64,000 bases of DNA from Eutrigla gurnardus (lineage: Eukaryota; Chordata; Actinopteri; Perciformes; Triglidae). The DNA lies in NCBI GenBank assembly GCA_963514095.1, contig OY741284.1, positions 3,912,501 through 3,976,500 of the forward strand. Reading direction: 5' to 3'. The notes beneath the pieces were generated by a model. That model did not search any database. It was not told the origin of the DNA and was given only the letters and a program-made list of their open reading frames with translations. Within the stretch, counting starts at the first letter, position 1. Each line of letters begins with the position of its first letter. Below are positions 46,713 through 58,000 of the stretch, one piece after another. The translations under genes and the position numbers were made by a program.

Positions 46713-48063
46713 GTGAGACAATTGTTCACTTTGGTATAAAAGCATGACATTTGGCACAGATACTGTCTAAAGGCCACTATTTTGGAAAAAGATGTTGGCC
46801 ACTCAAAAATTCAATATGGCGGCCAGTTTTCAAGATGGCCGCCATTGCTATTCAATGGTTATTAGATAAATGATTCAAGCAGTGATCCAAGCATAACATT
46901 CGATATAAATACTCTCTAAAAGACATGAAAAGATGCTTGTCCCAAATTCAAGATGGCTGTCATTTTTAAAGATGGCCACACCCTCCTCAACATACTTGCT
47001 TACTGTGGCATCTCCCAGTTGAGCGGATATCTCTAGCACCTGATCATCTGAGATACTCATACCATGTTCATCCAGCATTTCAAACAGACTTCTCTTCTGT
47101 GTTTTGGTGAACACAGACATACCAATGTATACTGGGAATGGAGTTTCTCTGTCTTATACCTGTGGGCAGCTGCTCCCTCTTTGTACCAGGAGAAGCAGTT
47201 GTACTGCAACAGTTGCGACTTTCATTTAACATTTTGGTTTGTTGTATGATTAAGGCAGAGGGGTTATCCTTTTACCACCTGAATCATAGACATAGTACAC
47301 ATTTATGTATGGGATACAACTAGGTTTGGGTAACCTACACCTAGCCCGATCATTCATTCAGTGCCATTTAAGTCTTGTGTGATCTATACACCTTCCGGGT
47401 AAGCACACATGAACAAGTCTTGCCCCTCTTACCCTTGGCTTGCCTCTCCCGCGCTGGCACGACCTGTCAATTCAGATGCGGCTATCTAACTACATAAATT
47501 ACTAGCTAATTGATGAGGGGCTGTTAGACAGCATTTGGGACACTAAACTTAGCTATACTATTACTACTAGTCAAGAACTACAGTCTAAGTAAAACTAGAT
47601 CAGCTGACACTGAATCCCATGCTGAGTTCCACAGCAGTGAAGTCACCAGTGTGCCATGGTTATGTAATTACGTTCACTCTATTAAACAAGACCTTCCTTA
47701 ACACATTACATTGAGCTCTGACAGAAATGGTGGCCATCTTGAAAATGGTGGCCATCTTGAATTTTTGAGTGGCACACACCTTTTTCCATGAGAATGTTCC
47801 TTTAAGAACATTTGTACCAGTTTTCATGATAGCATCACCATTTGATAAATTGATGTAAAGATTTAAGAGAAATGGCGGCCATCTTGAAAAATGGTCATGC
47901 CTACATCACAGTTTGAAAGATCGACATAATGAGCATTTGACAGAAATATATATATATATTTTGAATTTTTGGGTGGCCAACGACTTTTTCCCAAAAAGTG
48001 ACCCTTAGAGAGTATCTGTGCCAAATGTCATGCTTTTATACCAAAGTGAACGATTCTCTTGTA
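46713..48063. mobile_element. Element with about 110-bp terminal inverted repeats and a degenerate coding core
   Basis: The left end (GTTCACTTTGGTATAAAAG, ATGACATTTGGCACAGATAC, GGCCACTCAAAAATTCAA) is repeated in reverse complement at about 47950-48056. Between lie GGCGGCCATCTTGAAAATGG words in both orientations and a decayed minus-strand frame. A target duplication is not obvious, so the superfamily stays open. Confidence 0.65.
46980..47270 (-). pseudogene. Frameshifted remnant of a repeated transposon-type protein
   Basis: Minus-strand reading gives, in pieces, a stretch equivalent to ETPFPVYIGMSVFTKTQKRS, then LFEMLDEHGMSISDDQVLEI and SAQLGDATVSKYVEEGV. A frame change separates the upstream part from the rest. 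I recall similar peptides in many copies in fish and invertebrate genomes as proteins of unknown role in mobile elements; I cannot name the family. Confidence 0.45.
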
Positions 48064-48984
48064 ATTTGCAATTAATCTGCTGCACTAGTATGACATGTTA
48101 TGTATTTATTTAACATATATTTTGGAATGAGTGGGAAGAAGACCAAATTTGCTGGGTCTTCTACTGCTTTTAACAGGAATGGACACTTTTGGGATGGCAA
48201 AATGTCTTAAAAATGTGTTTCTTTTCAAAATATTTAAACTAATACCACATTATTACATAACTAATTCATATACCCATTCTTGCTCCCAAACCATCAAATA
48301 CAGACGGCTGGTCAGTGGTCAAATGGACTCAATGAGGCCCCCCACATACCATGCTTTCCACTAATGCTAATGTAAACCCTCCAGCAGCATCAATGAACGG
48401 TAAGAGCGTGATATAATGTAGTACAGTGATCGCCAACTGGCGCAGAATAATGATGAATTCAGAAAATGTGGATTTGTGTGTAATGTGTCTTCCTATAACG
48501 AAGTAACCCCCAAAACAATTGAGATGGACATAATAATATTAGGAATGATTTATCAAGCTCAAATATGTGCCTTTGGTCGGCAGTCTTGGCTTACTACAGA
48601 TGTTAAATCCATATGTCTGACTATTATAAGCCAGTAGTCTACACAACCGGATGGATGAGTCAGTAGTCACCGAATAGCAGAGACTGTAATGAATTCCCAT
48701 CTTCTAGAATGCATATCAGTAATCTGCCATATGTTCAAGCAAGAATGGGGGAAAACACATAGCTCTCATTTAACATGTCCTTTTATTTATTTATTTACAC
48801 ATGCTCTTATTTCACATGCACAATAACTGTGATTCGTAAACCACATTATACACTTAATTATCATACGATCATCATTATAATGCGATACATAGGAAAAAGA
48901 TCACTCAAAAAAATGCAAGCCTCAATCTAAAATGTGGAAAAATTCTCAAAATGTATCACAGCACCGAAGTCATTATAACATAAG
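48064..48984. other. Noncoding stretch, no gene recognised
   Basis: AT-rich sequence without open frames of interest or visible element ends. Confidence 0.5.
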
Positions 48985-49585
48985 TGTCAGACTTGGGGCA
49001 GATAAATAGGACTCAGATGCAGATTGGCAATGGTAATGACAGGCTTTATTTTCTGCAGTATCTCAGAAGACAGAGTGATAAAACAACATGCTGTGGAACT
49101 CTAAATGTCCAAAGGACAATACAACTAGGACAGATCATAACAAGAACAAAAAACACTCCTGCGGGAGGAAACAGGGAAACCTACTCTGGTCTTGGATAAC
49201 TTTATTCTATGAAATCTTATCAAACAAAAATCACTCAAGGAGGAAAAGCGCACAGGCTATAAACTTAACTACTCTCACTATACTGCAAATCTACAAACTA
49301 AAAACGCTCCAACGGAGGAAAAGCAAAAGCTATGAAATTAAACTGACTAGAGCAAACAAAAGACTGACTCAAAAATTTACAACTCAAAATCGCTCTTCTT
49401 AAGAGGAATACTTGACAGAAAACAAAACTTGACAATACTTAGCTTAGGAATCAACAAGGCTGTGGACAAGGCTGTGATCAAGGCTGTGAACAAGGCTGTG
49501 AACTCGACAGGACGAACGAACGAACGAACGAAAGAACAAACGAATGAAATACTCTGGCCACGAGGACAGGGGAAGACAAAGACTA

Positions 49586-49830
49586 CACTGTAACAAATTG
49601 CTGTAATATCTACAGTAAAATTTTACAGTATCTTCTTGTTTTGTCATTTTACAATTTTTAACTGTATACCGCAATGCATTATGGGTCAAAACTAATTACA
49701 GTAACCTGCTGCATAACTCCGCAGTTACATATTGTAAACTTTACAGCAAGTGTATTCTGGCATGTAGATTATGTGTATTACAGCTAAATACGGTTGATAT
49801 TCGGATTTTGGCGGTTAGAACCTCGGAGAG
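49586..49830 (+). repeat. EnSpm left terminal and subterminal repeats
   Basis: After CACTGTAAC there are several copies of TACAGTAA / TTTACAGTA / ATTACAGTAA in both orientations. Confidence 0.75.
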
Positions 49831-49891
49831 GAGAGGAGCAATGGCGGAACCTGTGTAGTCACCAGAGCAAAGCTAAGAAGTCAGCGGATTG
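49831..49891 (+). other. EnSpm noncoding first exon (probable)
   Basis: The segment ends in a strong donor, GGATTG|GTGAGTAAT. It holds only a very short ATG frame (ATGGCGGAACCTGTGTAG). The left edge of the exon is not defined by the sequence. Confidence 0.5.
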
Positions 49892-50087
49892 GTGAGTAAT
49901 ATTTGTTTCAGTGACGGTAATTTCCCATAACTTTAGCTAAAACAGATTTAGTATTTAGCACGAGGACAGTCTGCATCGTCTTCACATCCCATTTTTTTCT
50001 CCGATAAACAGGCTAACACAAGCCAGTGAAGGTAACATTACAGCTAACGTTGATGTCGGCAGAGAAAGTTGTATTCAGTTAACTTTA

Positions 50088-50970
50088 AAATTAGTGGTGT
50101 AACAGTTTTGGACCGAAAACCTGGGTTAAACACCGCTCCGCTCCCCTCCCCTCCCCTCCCCTCCGCTCCGCTCCCCTCCCCTCCCCTCCGCTCCTCTCCT
50201 ACAGCACATGTCGCATATGAACAAGACTACCGGTATTTATTTATTTCAGGTAAATTTGGCTTTGCTGGAGTGCTTCGTGAACTGTGGTTCTGTGTTTTGA
50301 GAGCTGTGCATCCTTCGGACAGTCACCCAGCCGAACTGTCGTCTCGGCTGCTGCCTCTGACTGCTACTGCTGCTGCAGCTGCAGGACAGGTCGTCTGCTA
50401 ATATAGACAGTCCCGTAAGTTCAAAATAGTAATCCATTGTTGAAATTCGTGTTGAAATCCGCAGAGTAAAAGCTAATTAGCGAACTAAAGGAGGTGCCAT
50501 GAGGTTAACATTACATTGTGATATGTTCTACTTTTTTACTTTTACTTGAGTAAAGGAATATAATTTGTAACGTTACTGCAGGTTTTATCAGAGTCTTCTT
50601 TACACAAGTATCTGTACTTCGACGTAAGTAGAAAGTGAGAGTACTTTTGCCACCTCTGGACACTGAGCCAGAGGAGCTATCACTAGCAGCTAAGCTAACT
50701 AGCAGCTAAGCTAAATAACTAGCGTTAAATTTCATTTAGACAATGTAGACAAATGTTTATTTTTTGTATGAACAGAAGTTCTTGCGAAGTGGTAAGAAAA
50801 GTCTAATAGTAATGTGCATGTTCTTTATTGCAGTGCAACAATTTGTAAATAAAATCCAGACATTTTTTTCTGGAAATATTCAAAACATTTCTTTAGCTTT
50901 GAAAAACAAGGTTAGAACCAAACCATGAGACGAACTGTAGATTAGGTTAACCGTTACACCCCTAATTATA
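50088..50970. repeat. Possible hAT-like insertion in EnSpm intron
   Basis: AGTGGTGTAACAG at the left and GTTACACCCCT at the right look like inverted hAT-type ends, and CCCCTCCGCT tandem repeats (50133-50200) lie inside. No matching 8-bp duplication was found, so this is tentative. Confidence 0.35.
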
Positions 50971-51059
50971 ATTGAAATTATCCAACCTTATTGGTAAGAA
51001 TGGTTGGTAATAATCTACCATGTCTTGTGTTTTGCAACTTGTGCATCATATTGTTACAG

Positions 51060-51136
51060 AGCTGAAGGAATCCACACACAGTGAGCACCACCACTGAAGC
51101 CCACAGTGACCAAACACCATTGAAGGGGATTTTGAG
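51060..51136 (+). other. EnSpm noncoding 5' exon, copy A
   Basis: It is bounded by TTGTTACAG|AG and TTTTGAG|GTAAAAAC. It shares with 51811-51896 the words GTGAG.GCCACCACTGAAG and TGAAGGGGATTTT, and their upstream introns share TTTTGCAACTTGTGCATC. Confidence 0.5.
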
Positions 51137-51508
51137 GTAAAAACATTTTGTACAATTTACAGTTTAAACTGTGACAAAGCAACATAAAAATGCCCAATGC
51201 ATAAGGTTTCTTTTCTTTGGATGCAAGTTACAATGTGTTTAATGTATTGCCACATAACGTTTGTCCCCCTGGGTTTGTTACAGCCAGTAATGTTAATCTC
51301 ATTTAGAAAATAAATAAAAACACTAAATTGACCTTTGTCTACCAGCCACTCATTTGTTTTACCAGACACTTTATCCTGGCAGTGTACTCTAACTTCATGT
51401 GAAAAATGGTGACACTAGATCTACAATATCAAAGCAATATGCTAACTCATTTCACAGGGTAAATATTTTAACTCTTTGAGAAAATAGTGACATTCTCTGT
51501 CAGACACA

Positions 51509-51510
<2 letters not shown>

Positions 51511-51580
<70 letters not shown>
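51511..51580. repeat. (CA)n microsatellite
   Basis: About 35 uninterrupted units. Confidence 0.97.
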
Positions 51581-51582
<2 letters not shown>

Positions 51583-51810
51583 GCAAAATGAACTTTTTTG
51601 TCCACCTGTAAATGGCTAGTGAATGCTCAGATTTTACCAACGCTGACATAGTGTACACTCTGCCATAGTTTTTCTTGCTCCATTATCACCTGCTTTAATG
51701 GACAATTAAGTTGTGAATCATGAACTTCATGAGTCAATGCATGTGTGAATGACTGTGAGGCTAATTCAGGATGACTTGTGTTTTGCAACTTGTGCATCTT
51801 TTAGCTACAG

Positions 51811-51896
51811 GTAGAGGGATGCCAAGGGAAGCCACATGCAGTGAGTGCCACCACTGAAGACTTGAAGTAAAACACAGAGGTGAAGGGGATTTTCAG
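51811..51896 (+). other. EnSpm noncoding 5' exon, copy B
   Basis: It is bounded by TTAGCTACAG|GT and TTTTCAG|GTGAAAAT. It includes a 12-codon upstream frame (ATGCCAAGG...TGA). A tandem duplication of about 750 bp produced copies A and B. Confidence 0.5.
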
Positions 51897-52375
51897 GTGA
51901 AAATATTTTTTCATTTGACTATGCAGTCTGTTGCAGTGATCCAAAGTTTATTTGGGATTCAGTTTGTATCCAAGTTACTTCAAGTAAACTAAATTTGCCT
52001 TGCTACACACACTTAACACTATACTATTATCGCCGCCAAGAAATCATGCATTCGGTTGTGCGTGTGTGTCTGTCATCTCACAAACTAGGCTCATCTAGAA
52101 TTTCAGGCTAGAATTTTATGTGCACACTCATAGCTGTATGTCAAAAAAACCTTCTGTGGTTAAATTTTGTTCCAAAGCCTTTAGAACATGTTAAAATAAT
52201 TGAAATGAATGTAAAAAAAAAATTGCTACTTCCCCAGTATTGCACGAGCTACCTGCAAAGTGTAGAGAGCTAAACTACCACCTGGAAGAGATCTGAATTC
52301 CACTGTGTGCACATTTGTTGTTGTTTAAATCACATTTTCTCTTCTCCCTTTCATTTTGCTCTACGTAGGCGAGAA

Positions 52376-55054
52376 ATGTATCACTGCAAGCAGTGTGCCC
52401 ATGAGAGTAAAACTATAACAGGTTTTGCTAATCATATGAAACTCCACAGTAATGCAGCAAACTGCCCTTTTACCTGTGGTGTACCTAATTGTACTCGTGC
52501 ATTCAGTAAATTTGTAGCTTTCAAGTCTCATTTGTACAGAGATCATAAAGGGTACAAGTCTGACAAAAGTACTACAGATGAGCCTACTGGTACAACGCTG
52601 ATTTGTCAGATTGAATTTTGTCAGGGTATATTTACAAATGTGAAGGAGTTGCTTAATCATCTGAAAGGCCATATAACAGAGGGCAGAACAATAACATGTC
52701 CCTTCAGGGCTTGTGAGAAAACATTCGGTGTAAAATCGACATTTGCATCTCACATTTCGAGAACACACAAAAAAAGGTTGGCAGGAGAAATACGTGAGGT
52801 AGTGTTTCCACACCCAGCCCAAGAAACACAATTTGAAACCCCTTCCCAACTTGTGAATCCGCCCTCTACCTCTCTCTCCGAGTATGATGGACATACAGAC
52901 ACAGAACTGGATGATATTGTGGATGAAGACCTCTTTTTAAAAAACTTGTCTCTGTTTTACTTGAGGCTTCAGGCTAAATTAGTTTTACCAGCCTCAGTAA
53001 TTCAGACTATTATTGAGGAAGTCCAGGACATCCATGATGCTGCTCAGTTGCATATCTTTTCCAAACTCAAAGAGAAATTGTCTCTGCTTGGGGTTCCTGA
53101 GACGGATATCACAAATGTAATTGAAGAGCTCACAAAACATGACATATTAAAAAAAGGCAACAACATTTTGCGTACAGATCAGCGTCGCAAGTCAGTATTC
53201 AAAAACCAGTTCAACTATGTTGCACCTCTGCCTTTGTATTTAGGTGTAAGTGACTCAGGGAAAGAATGCTTTGCACAGTATGTGCCAATAAAAGAAACTA
53301 TTACTTCTCTCTTTGAATCTGAGGCTTTCAGAAAACAGTATGAAAAGTCCCATTCACGCCTCTCGTCCCGTGATGTGTTGGAAGATGTATGGGATGGACA
53401 GAATATGACTGATAATGTCTTGCTTAAAACGGAAACCTCATCTTTAGCCTTGATTCTCTATCAAGATTCTTTTGAGGTAGTCAATCCGTTAGGATCAGCC
53501 CGAAAAAAACACAAGGTATTGGCAGTTTATCTGACGCTTGGTGATGTTTTGCCCCACAACAGATCAAACATCGATCACATGCAGCTTGTTCTTCTCTGCA
53601 GAGAACAAGACTTTAAGTCGTTCGGACAGGAAATGGTCTTCAGTCCGCTGATAAAAGATCTGAAGCAGCTGGAGGACAGTGGCATTGTTTTGAGTAATGG
53701 CAAAGTCATCAAAGGTTTTGTATGTGCGATAGCTGGCGATAATCTTGGCTCTCACAGTATTGGTGGCTTTGTGGAAAACTTCAGCAAGAGTTCCCATTTC
53801 TGTAGGTTTTGTGATATAGACAGAGTAACATTTAAGTTGAGTCCACTGTCCACTGGGTCAAAGAGAACAAAACAATCATATCAGCAGCATGTACATGAAC
53901 TAAGAGTAGGCAACACAGATTTGGTGTGTGGCATAAAATTTGACTCCTTGTTCAACCAGCTTCGTTACTTTCATGTTTGCCAGCCTGGTCTTCCGCCATG
54001 TCTTGGACATGACCTTTTTGAGGGCGTTGTATCTGTTGACCTGGCGTTGTGTATCAACCACTTGGCAAACCAGGAAAAACAGTTCTCCTTTGTGGATTTG
54101 AACAGAAGAATAAGTCGGTTTGCATATCTTGGAAAGGAAGCGGATGACAAACCTCCTGAGTTCAGCCCCGGTAGTGAGAAGTTGAGAGGTCATGCTGTAC
54201 AGAACTGGTGTCTGTTGAGAGTACTGCCTCTGTTAATTGGGGACAGGATCAAAAATCCTTCTGAAAATGGTGTCTGGAAGTTGATTTTGCTCTTGAGAGA
54301 GATAGTTGCTTATGTATGTGCACCAGCAATTACCGCAGATCAGATTGCCTACTTGAATGTTCTTATTGAGGAATACATTCAGTCCAGAGTGGAGCTGTTT
54401 CCACACCATCCTCTTAAACCTAAGCACCACTATCTCTGTCACTATCCTGAGCTTATTCTTCAGTTTGGACCTCTCATCCGTCTTTGGACGTTGAGATTTG
54501 AGAGTAAGCATACTTTTTTTAAACAGTGTGCCAGGAAACTACACAACTTTAAAAACCTGTGTGCTACTCTTGCAGAGCGACACCAGCTCCTCCAAGCATA
54601 CTTAGGTGCAGGAAGTTTTTTCCCTCCTGTCATCCAAGTTGAAAAAGGAACTGAATTCTATGTTGACGACTATAGTGAGAGAATCAAGGTAGCAACTGCA
54701 CCATTTAACTTCACACATGACTCTACTGTAGCCACCTGTGCTGTCAATGTCAAAGGGACAAAGTACAAAAAAGGGATGCATGTTGTTTTAGGACAAGATG
54801 ATGAGGGCCTTCACATGGGTGCGATCATATTGATTTTGATCCATCGTGGCGACTGTGTGTACTTTGTTGTGGGAAGGCAGCAAGCTGTGGATTTTCCTGA
54901 TTTGGGTGTTCACAGTTTAACAGAGGTTGTCCAGGAGTCGGGCTACATGTGTGTGAAGCAAGAAGACCTGCTTGATTATTATCCTTTAATGGGGTACAAT
55001 CTGAATGGTACATCAGTAATAATTATCCATCACTCTCTCCCAGATGTATACTAA
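52376..55054 (+). CDS. EnSpm/CACTA transposase, 892 residues
   Basis: The chosen start is the ATG at 52376, eight bases after a CTCTACGTAG|GC acceptor; the frame is open upstream, but only through the intron. Four C2H2 zinc fingers lie at residues 4-24, 34-57, 77-99 and 108-131 and should bind the terminal DNA. An acidic linker follows. The catalytic Tnp2-like core covers about residues 330-740, with the landmarks VCAIAGDNLGSHSIGGF (about 53724), LGHDLFEGVVS (about 54003) and FESKHTFFKQCARKLHNFKN (about 54498), all typical of animal EnSpm transposases. The C-terminal domain ends in HSLPDVY. There are no internal stops or frameshifts over 2.7 kb. The last codons overlap the splice acceptor of the second gene. 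Confidence 0.9.
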   Translation: MYHCKQCAHESKTITGFANHMKLHSNAANCPFTCGVPNCTRAFSKFVAFKSHLYRDHKGYKSDKSTTDEPTGTTLICQIEFCQGIFTNVKELLNHLKGHITEGRTITCPFRACEKTFGVKSTFASHISRTHKKRLAGEIREVVFPHPAQETQFETPSQLVNPPSTSLSEYDGHTDTELDDIVDEDLFLKNLSLFYLRLQAKLVLPASVIQTIIEEVQDIHDAAQLHIFSKLKEKLSLLGVPETDITNVIEELTKHDILKKGNNILRTDQRRKSVFKNQFNYVAPLPLYLGVSDSGKECFAQYVPIKETITSLFESEAFRKQYEKSHSRLSSRDVLEDVWDGQNMTDNVLLKTETSSLALILYQDSFEVVNPLGSARKKHKVLAVYLTLGDVLPHNRSNIDHMQLVLLCREQDFKSFGQEMVFSPLIKDLKQLEDSGIVLSNGKVIKGFVCAIAGDNLGSHSIGGFVENFSKSSHFCRFCDIDRVTFKLSPLSTGSKRTKQSYQQHVHELRVGNTDLVCGIKFDSLFNQLRYFHVCQPGLPPCLGHDLFEGVVSVDLALCINHLANQEKQFSFVDLNRRISRFAYLGKEADDKPPEFSPGSEKLRGHAVQNWCLLRVLPLLIGDRIKNPSENGVWKLILLLREIVAYVCAPAITADQIAYLNVLIEEYIQSRVELFPHHPLKPKHHYLCHYPELILQFGPLIRLWTLRFESKHTFFKQCARKLHNFKNLCATLAERHQLLQAYLGAGSFFPPVIQVEKGTEFYVDDYSERIKVATAPFNFTHDSTVATCAVNVKGTKYKKGMHVVLGQDDEGLHMGAIILILIHRGDCVYFVVGRQQAVDFPDLGVHSLTEVVQESGYMCVKQEDLLDYYPLMGYNLNGTSVIIIHHSLPDVY

Positions 55055-58000
55055 CATGGCAACGCCAGAGGAGGACATAAAACAAGCTGTGTTGTCAGTA
55101 TTACCCAGTTTACTAGAAGATAAACTACAGTCCCTCCTGAACAAGTTGGAAAGCATTGGTGTGGAATCCCTCAGTGACCTGCAGTTTATTAAAGAGGAGG
55201 ATCTTAGTGCTAACATCACACCTATCCAGTGTCGGAGGCTTATCAGTGCATGGCAAACCGAAGGTATTTCACAGATATTGCTTATAAAAACAATGCACAG
55301 CAACAAAAAAAAGTTTATTAAAAGTTTGCATTTTGTTTGTAGATATTAACTAATGCTATCACTTTTTTTCCCTTGTAGTGACACTGACTGCCATCGAACC
55401 CTCTGACTTAATCTTAAGTACCGTCACACAGGATCCTTCATCTTCTCAATCCTGCTCTAGCTCTCCAAGTCCGTCGAGCTATGATAGCTCCGGAATGAGA
55501 GTGAATTTAAGTGCCTGGCCTGAAAACTTCAGTGTTCCTTGGAACAGAATGCCTACTGGTATCGGAAATGCCCTTGCGCAGGAGACACGTCCCTCTGCTA
55601 AAGACCGCAGGGAAATGGTACGAATAATTGTTGATGAAATAAGGCTGAGTGAACTAAATCCATCGAAGTCTCAGTGCTTGACAGTGGCCAGGAAGATTGT
55701 AAAGCAGCATCCCAAAAGCTTTGCAGATGTTATGAAAGATGGCACTGTAATTGGCAGCGGCTTTGGATCCCTTGTGACTCAGTTAAAAACGCGGGTAGAA
55801 CATGTTAATCGTGGAAGCATTCTCTCTAGACGAAGGAAGTCAAAATCACCTGCAGATATAACTAGAGGACCAGCTGACCAATATGGCTGCGTAAGATGGC
55901 AGCCTGACTGTCCAGCGGACGAAACTGAAGAAAGTCTCAAAGATAAACAGAGACAAATGAAAGACCTCTACGGCACTGAGGGGCCATCTGGTGCAGAGAG
56001 AGGACATTTGACTCACTTAATGAAAGCAACCTACTACTTACAAAGAAAAACTATCAATGCCAGCCCACCCCCTTCGATCACTGAGCTGAAGAATGACTGG
56101 CCATATCTTTTCACGCCAAAAGAGCTTTACAGCCATTTCCAACTGCTTACTGACATTGACATACTGCATAAAATGGAGCAGGCCAAAGAAGACAAAGGGA
56201 AGCTGATTCTCAAGTATTTTGAGCAGAAGCCAGCAGGGCCTAATGCAGACGAGAGGGAGCGCATCCTGGTCAAGTACAACAACGAAGACAAGTGTGGTCC
56301 ATTCCCATGTGTGATCCTCCTGCTTATGGCACACTTCAAAGAGAACCCTGACGGACTCCTTTTGCAGACAGATGTAAGTGCAAAATTGTAGTTTGCAGAG
56401 ATAGCAGAAGTACACATGTTCTTTACTCAAGTGGAATGACCTCTCAATTATAACACTAAACAGTCACCCTATGAAAGACATTTCTGCAGCCCTTTTCTCA
56501 CATCCTACCCTTTCTGTTAATTTTAGAGGTATGCTAATAAGTTGTATTGTATTGTTATGATGATATACTCAACAGTGAGACTCAAATTGTCTGTCAATTT
56601 TTGTTTGTTTTGTTTTTAGGTGTTTGGAACCGCAGCTGACGCCGAAAGAACACTGCTGCTTCCTGACTCCCCAAGGCTAATAGTCTTAGGTATGCTATAC
56701 AGTATTTTTAATGCCTACACACTGGTGACAGCATTGACTGGATGCCATATCTCCAGAACTAGGGGAGGGAATTTCTTCAGATTTGGCACAAATGTCCATT
56801 TGGAAAAATGGATGAACTTATTAGATTTTGGAGGTCAGAGGTCAGGTCTACTGTGACCTATGTGATGTTTTTTGGCCAAGACTCCATACATTTAATATGA
56901 CAAATGTCTAATAGTATAAAATGAAGTGACATTACCATTCCAAAAGGTTCAAGCTGTAACGGCTCAGAATGCAGGGAACCCAAATGCATGACCACAGGTT
57001 GAGTTCAAAGTCCAAAAGGCTTTATTCGGTGTCAAATAACAGGCAGGGGTCAAAACCAGGCAGGCAGAACGATCAGCAGACAAATCCAAGAGGGGCAGGC
57101 AGAATCTCAAAAACTGGGAAACAGGCAGGCGGGCAGGCAGGAAACCATACAGGCAGAACAAACGCTGGAAAGCTAGGAACAAACACTCTAGACGATCTGG
57201 CAGAGGACAAGTGAAGATGAACCAGTATATGAAGGGGGCTGATGAGGATTGAGACCAGGTGTGGAGATGGGCGGGGAAACACAGGTGAGGGGAATGAACT
57301 GATGAGTGGCTGACGAGGATGGCAGGATCTGTAATGACAGGAGAATTTAGAGATCTGGTAGACATACACATAAACACACTGATCAACCCATGACAAAAGG
57401 TCCGCTTTACTGTGATGTCATCATTTTCTGCAGAAACGCTTCTCTGTCTGTTGTTCAACACCATAACTCAGGGACAGAAGGGCAGGTTGTGCCCATATTT
57501 CACATTTGGTCAGAAACTAAATTGGTCACTCTAATCTTGGATGCCCACCTTGAAGCTGTGCTGATAGTATAGATCTTTCTGTGCTGCTGAGTGGATGATG
57601 TGTGTGTGAAATATCCACGTTTTAGCAGAAACATCCATATCTGAAACATTGCCTGCTGTCATGGAGACCACTTAGTGTTCTATCAGTCAGCTTTACTGGC
57701 CAATCATATCAACACATAAAAGGAATTTAAATGTTGTAAAGTATTGCAAAGACAAAGACCATATCTAGGACACATTAATGTAACAGTTTATTGTGGATAT
57801 GCTTATGTGGAAAGCAACAAGATAAAAACATTAACATATAAACCATATGTTTGTTTATGTTTAGGTGATGTGCTCACATCAGAGGAGTGGATGCTGAGCA
57901 TCGAGGGGCAGGTGGTCTTGCTTCCACACCCCAACTTTTTGGCAGGACTGGCAGCGCTGTTTTCGTGCTATTACAACTTCAATCTGGTGTACCAGGAGCA

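Noticed and set aside
52307..52375. N-terminal extension of the EnSpm transposase
   Set aside because: It crosses a CTCTACGTAG splice acceptor and pyrimidine tract, and its residues do not belong to the zinc-finger pattern that starts at 52376.
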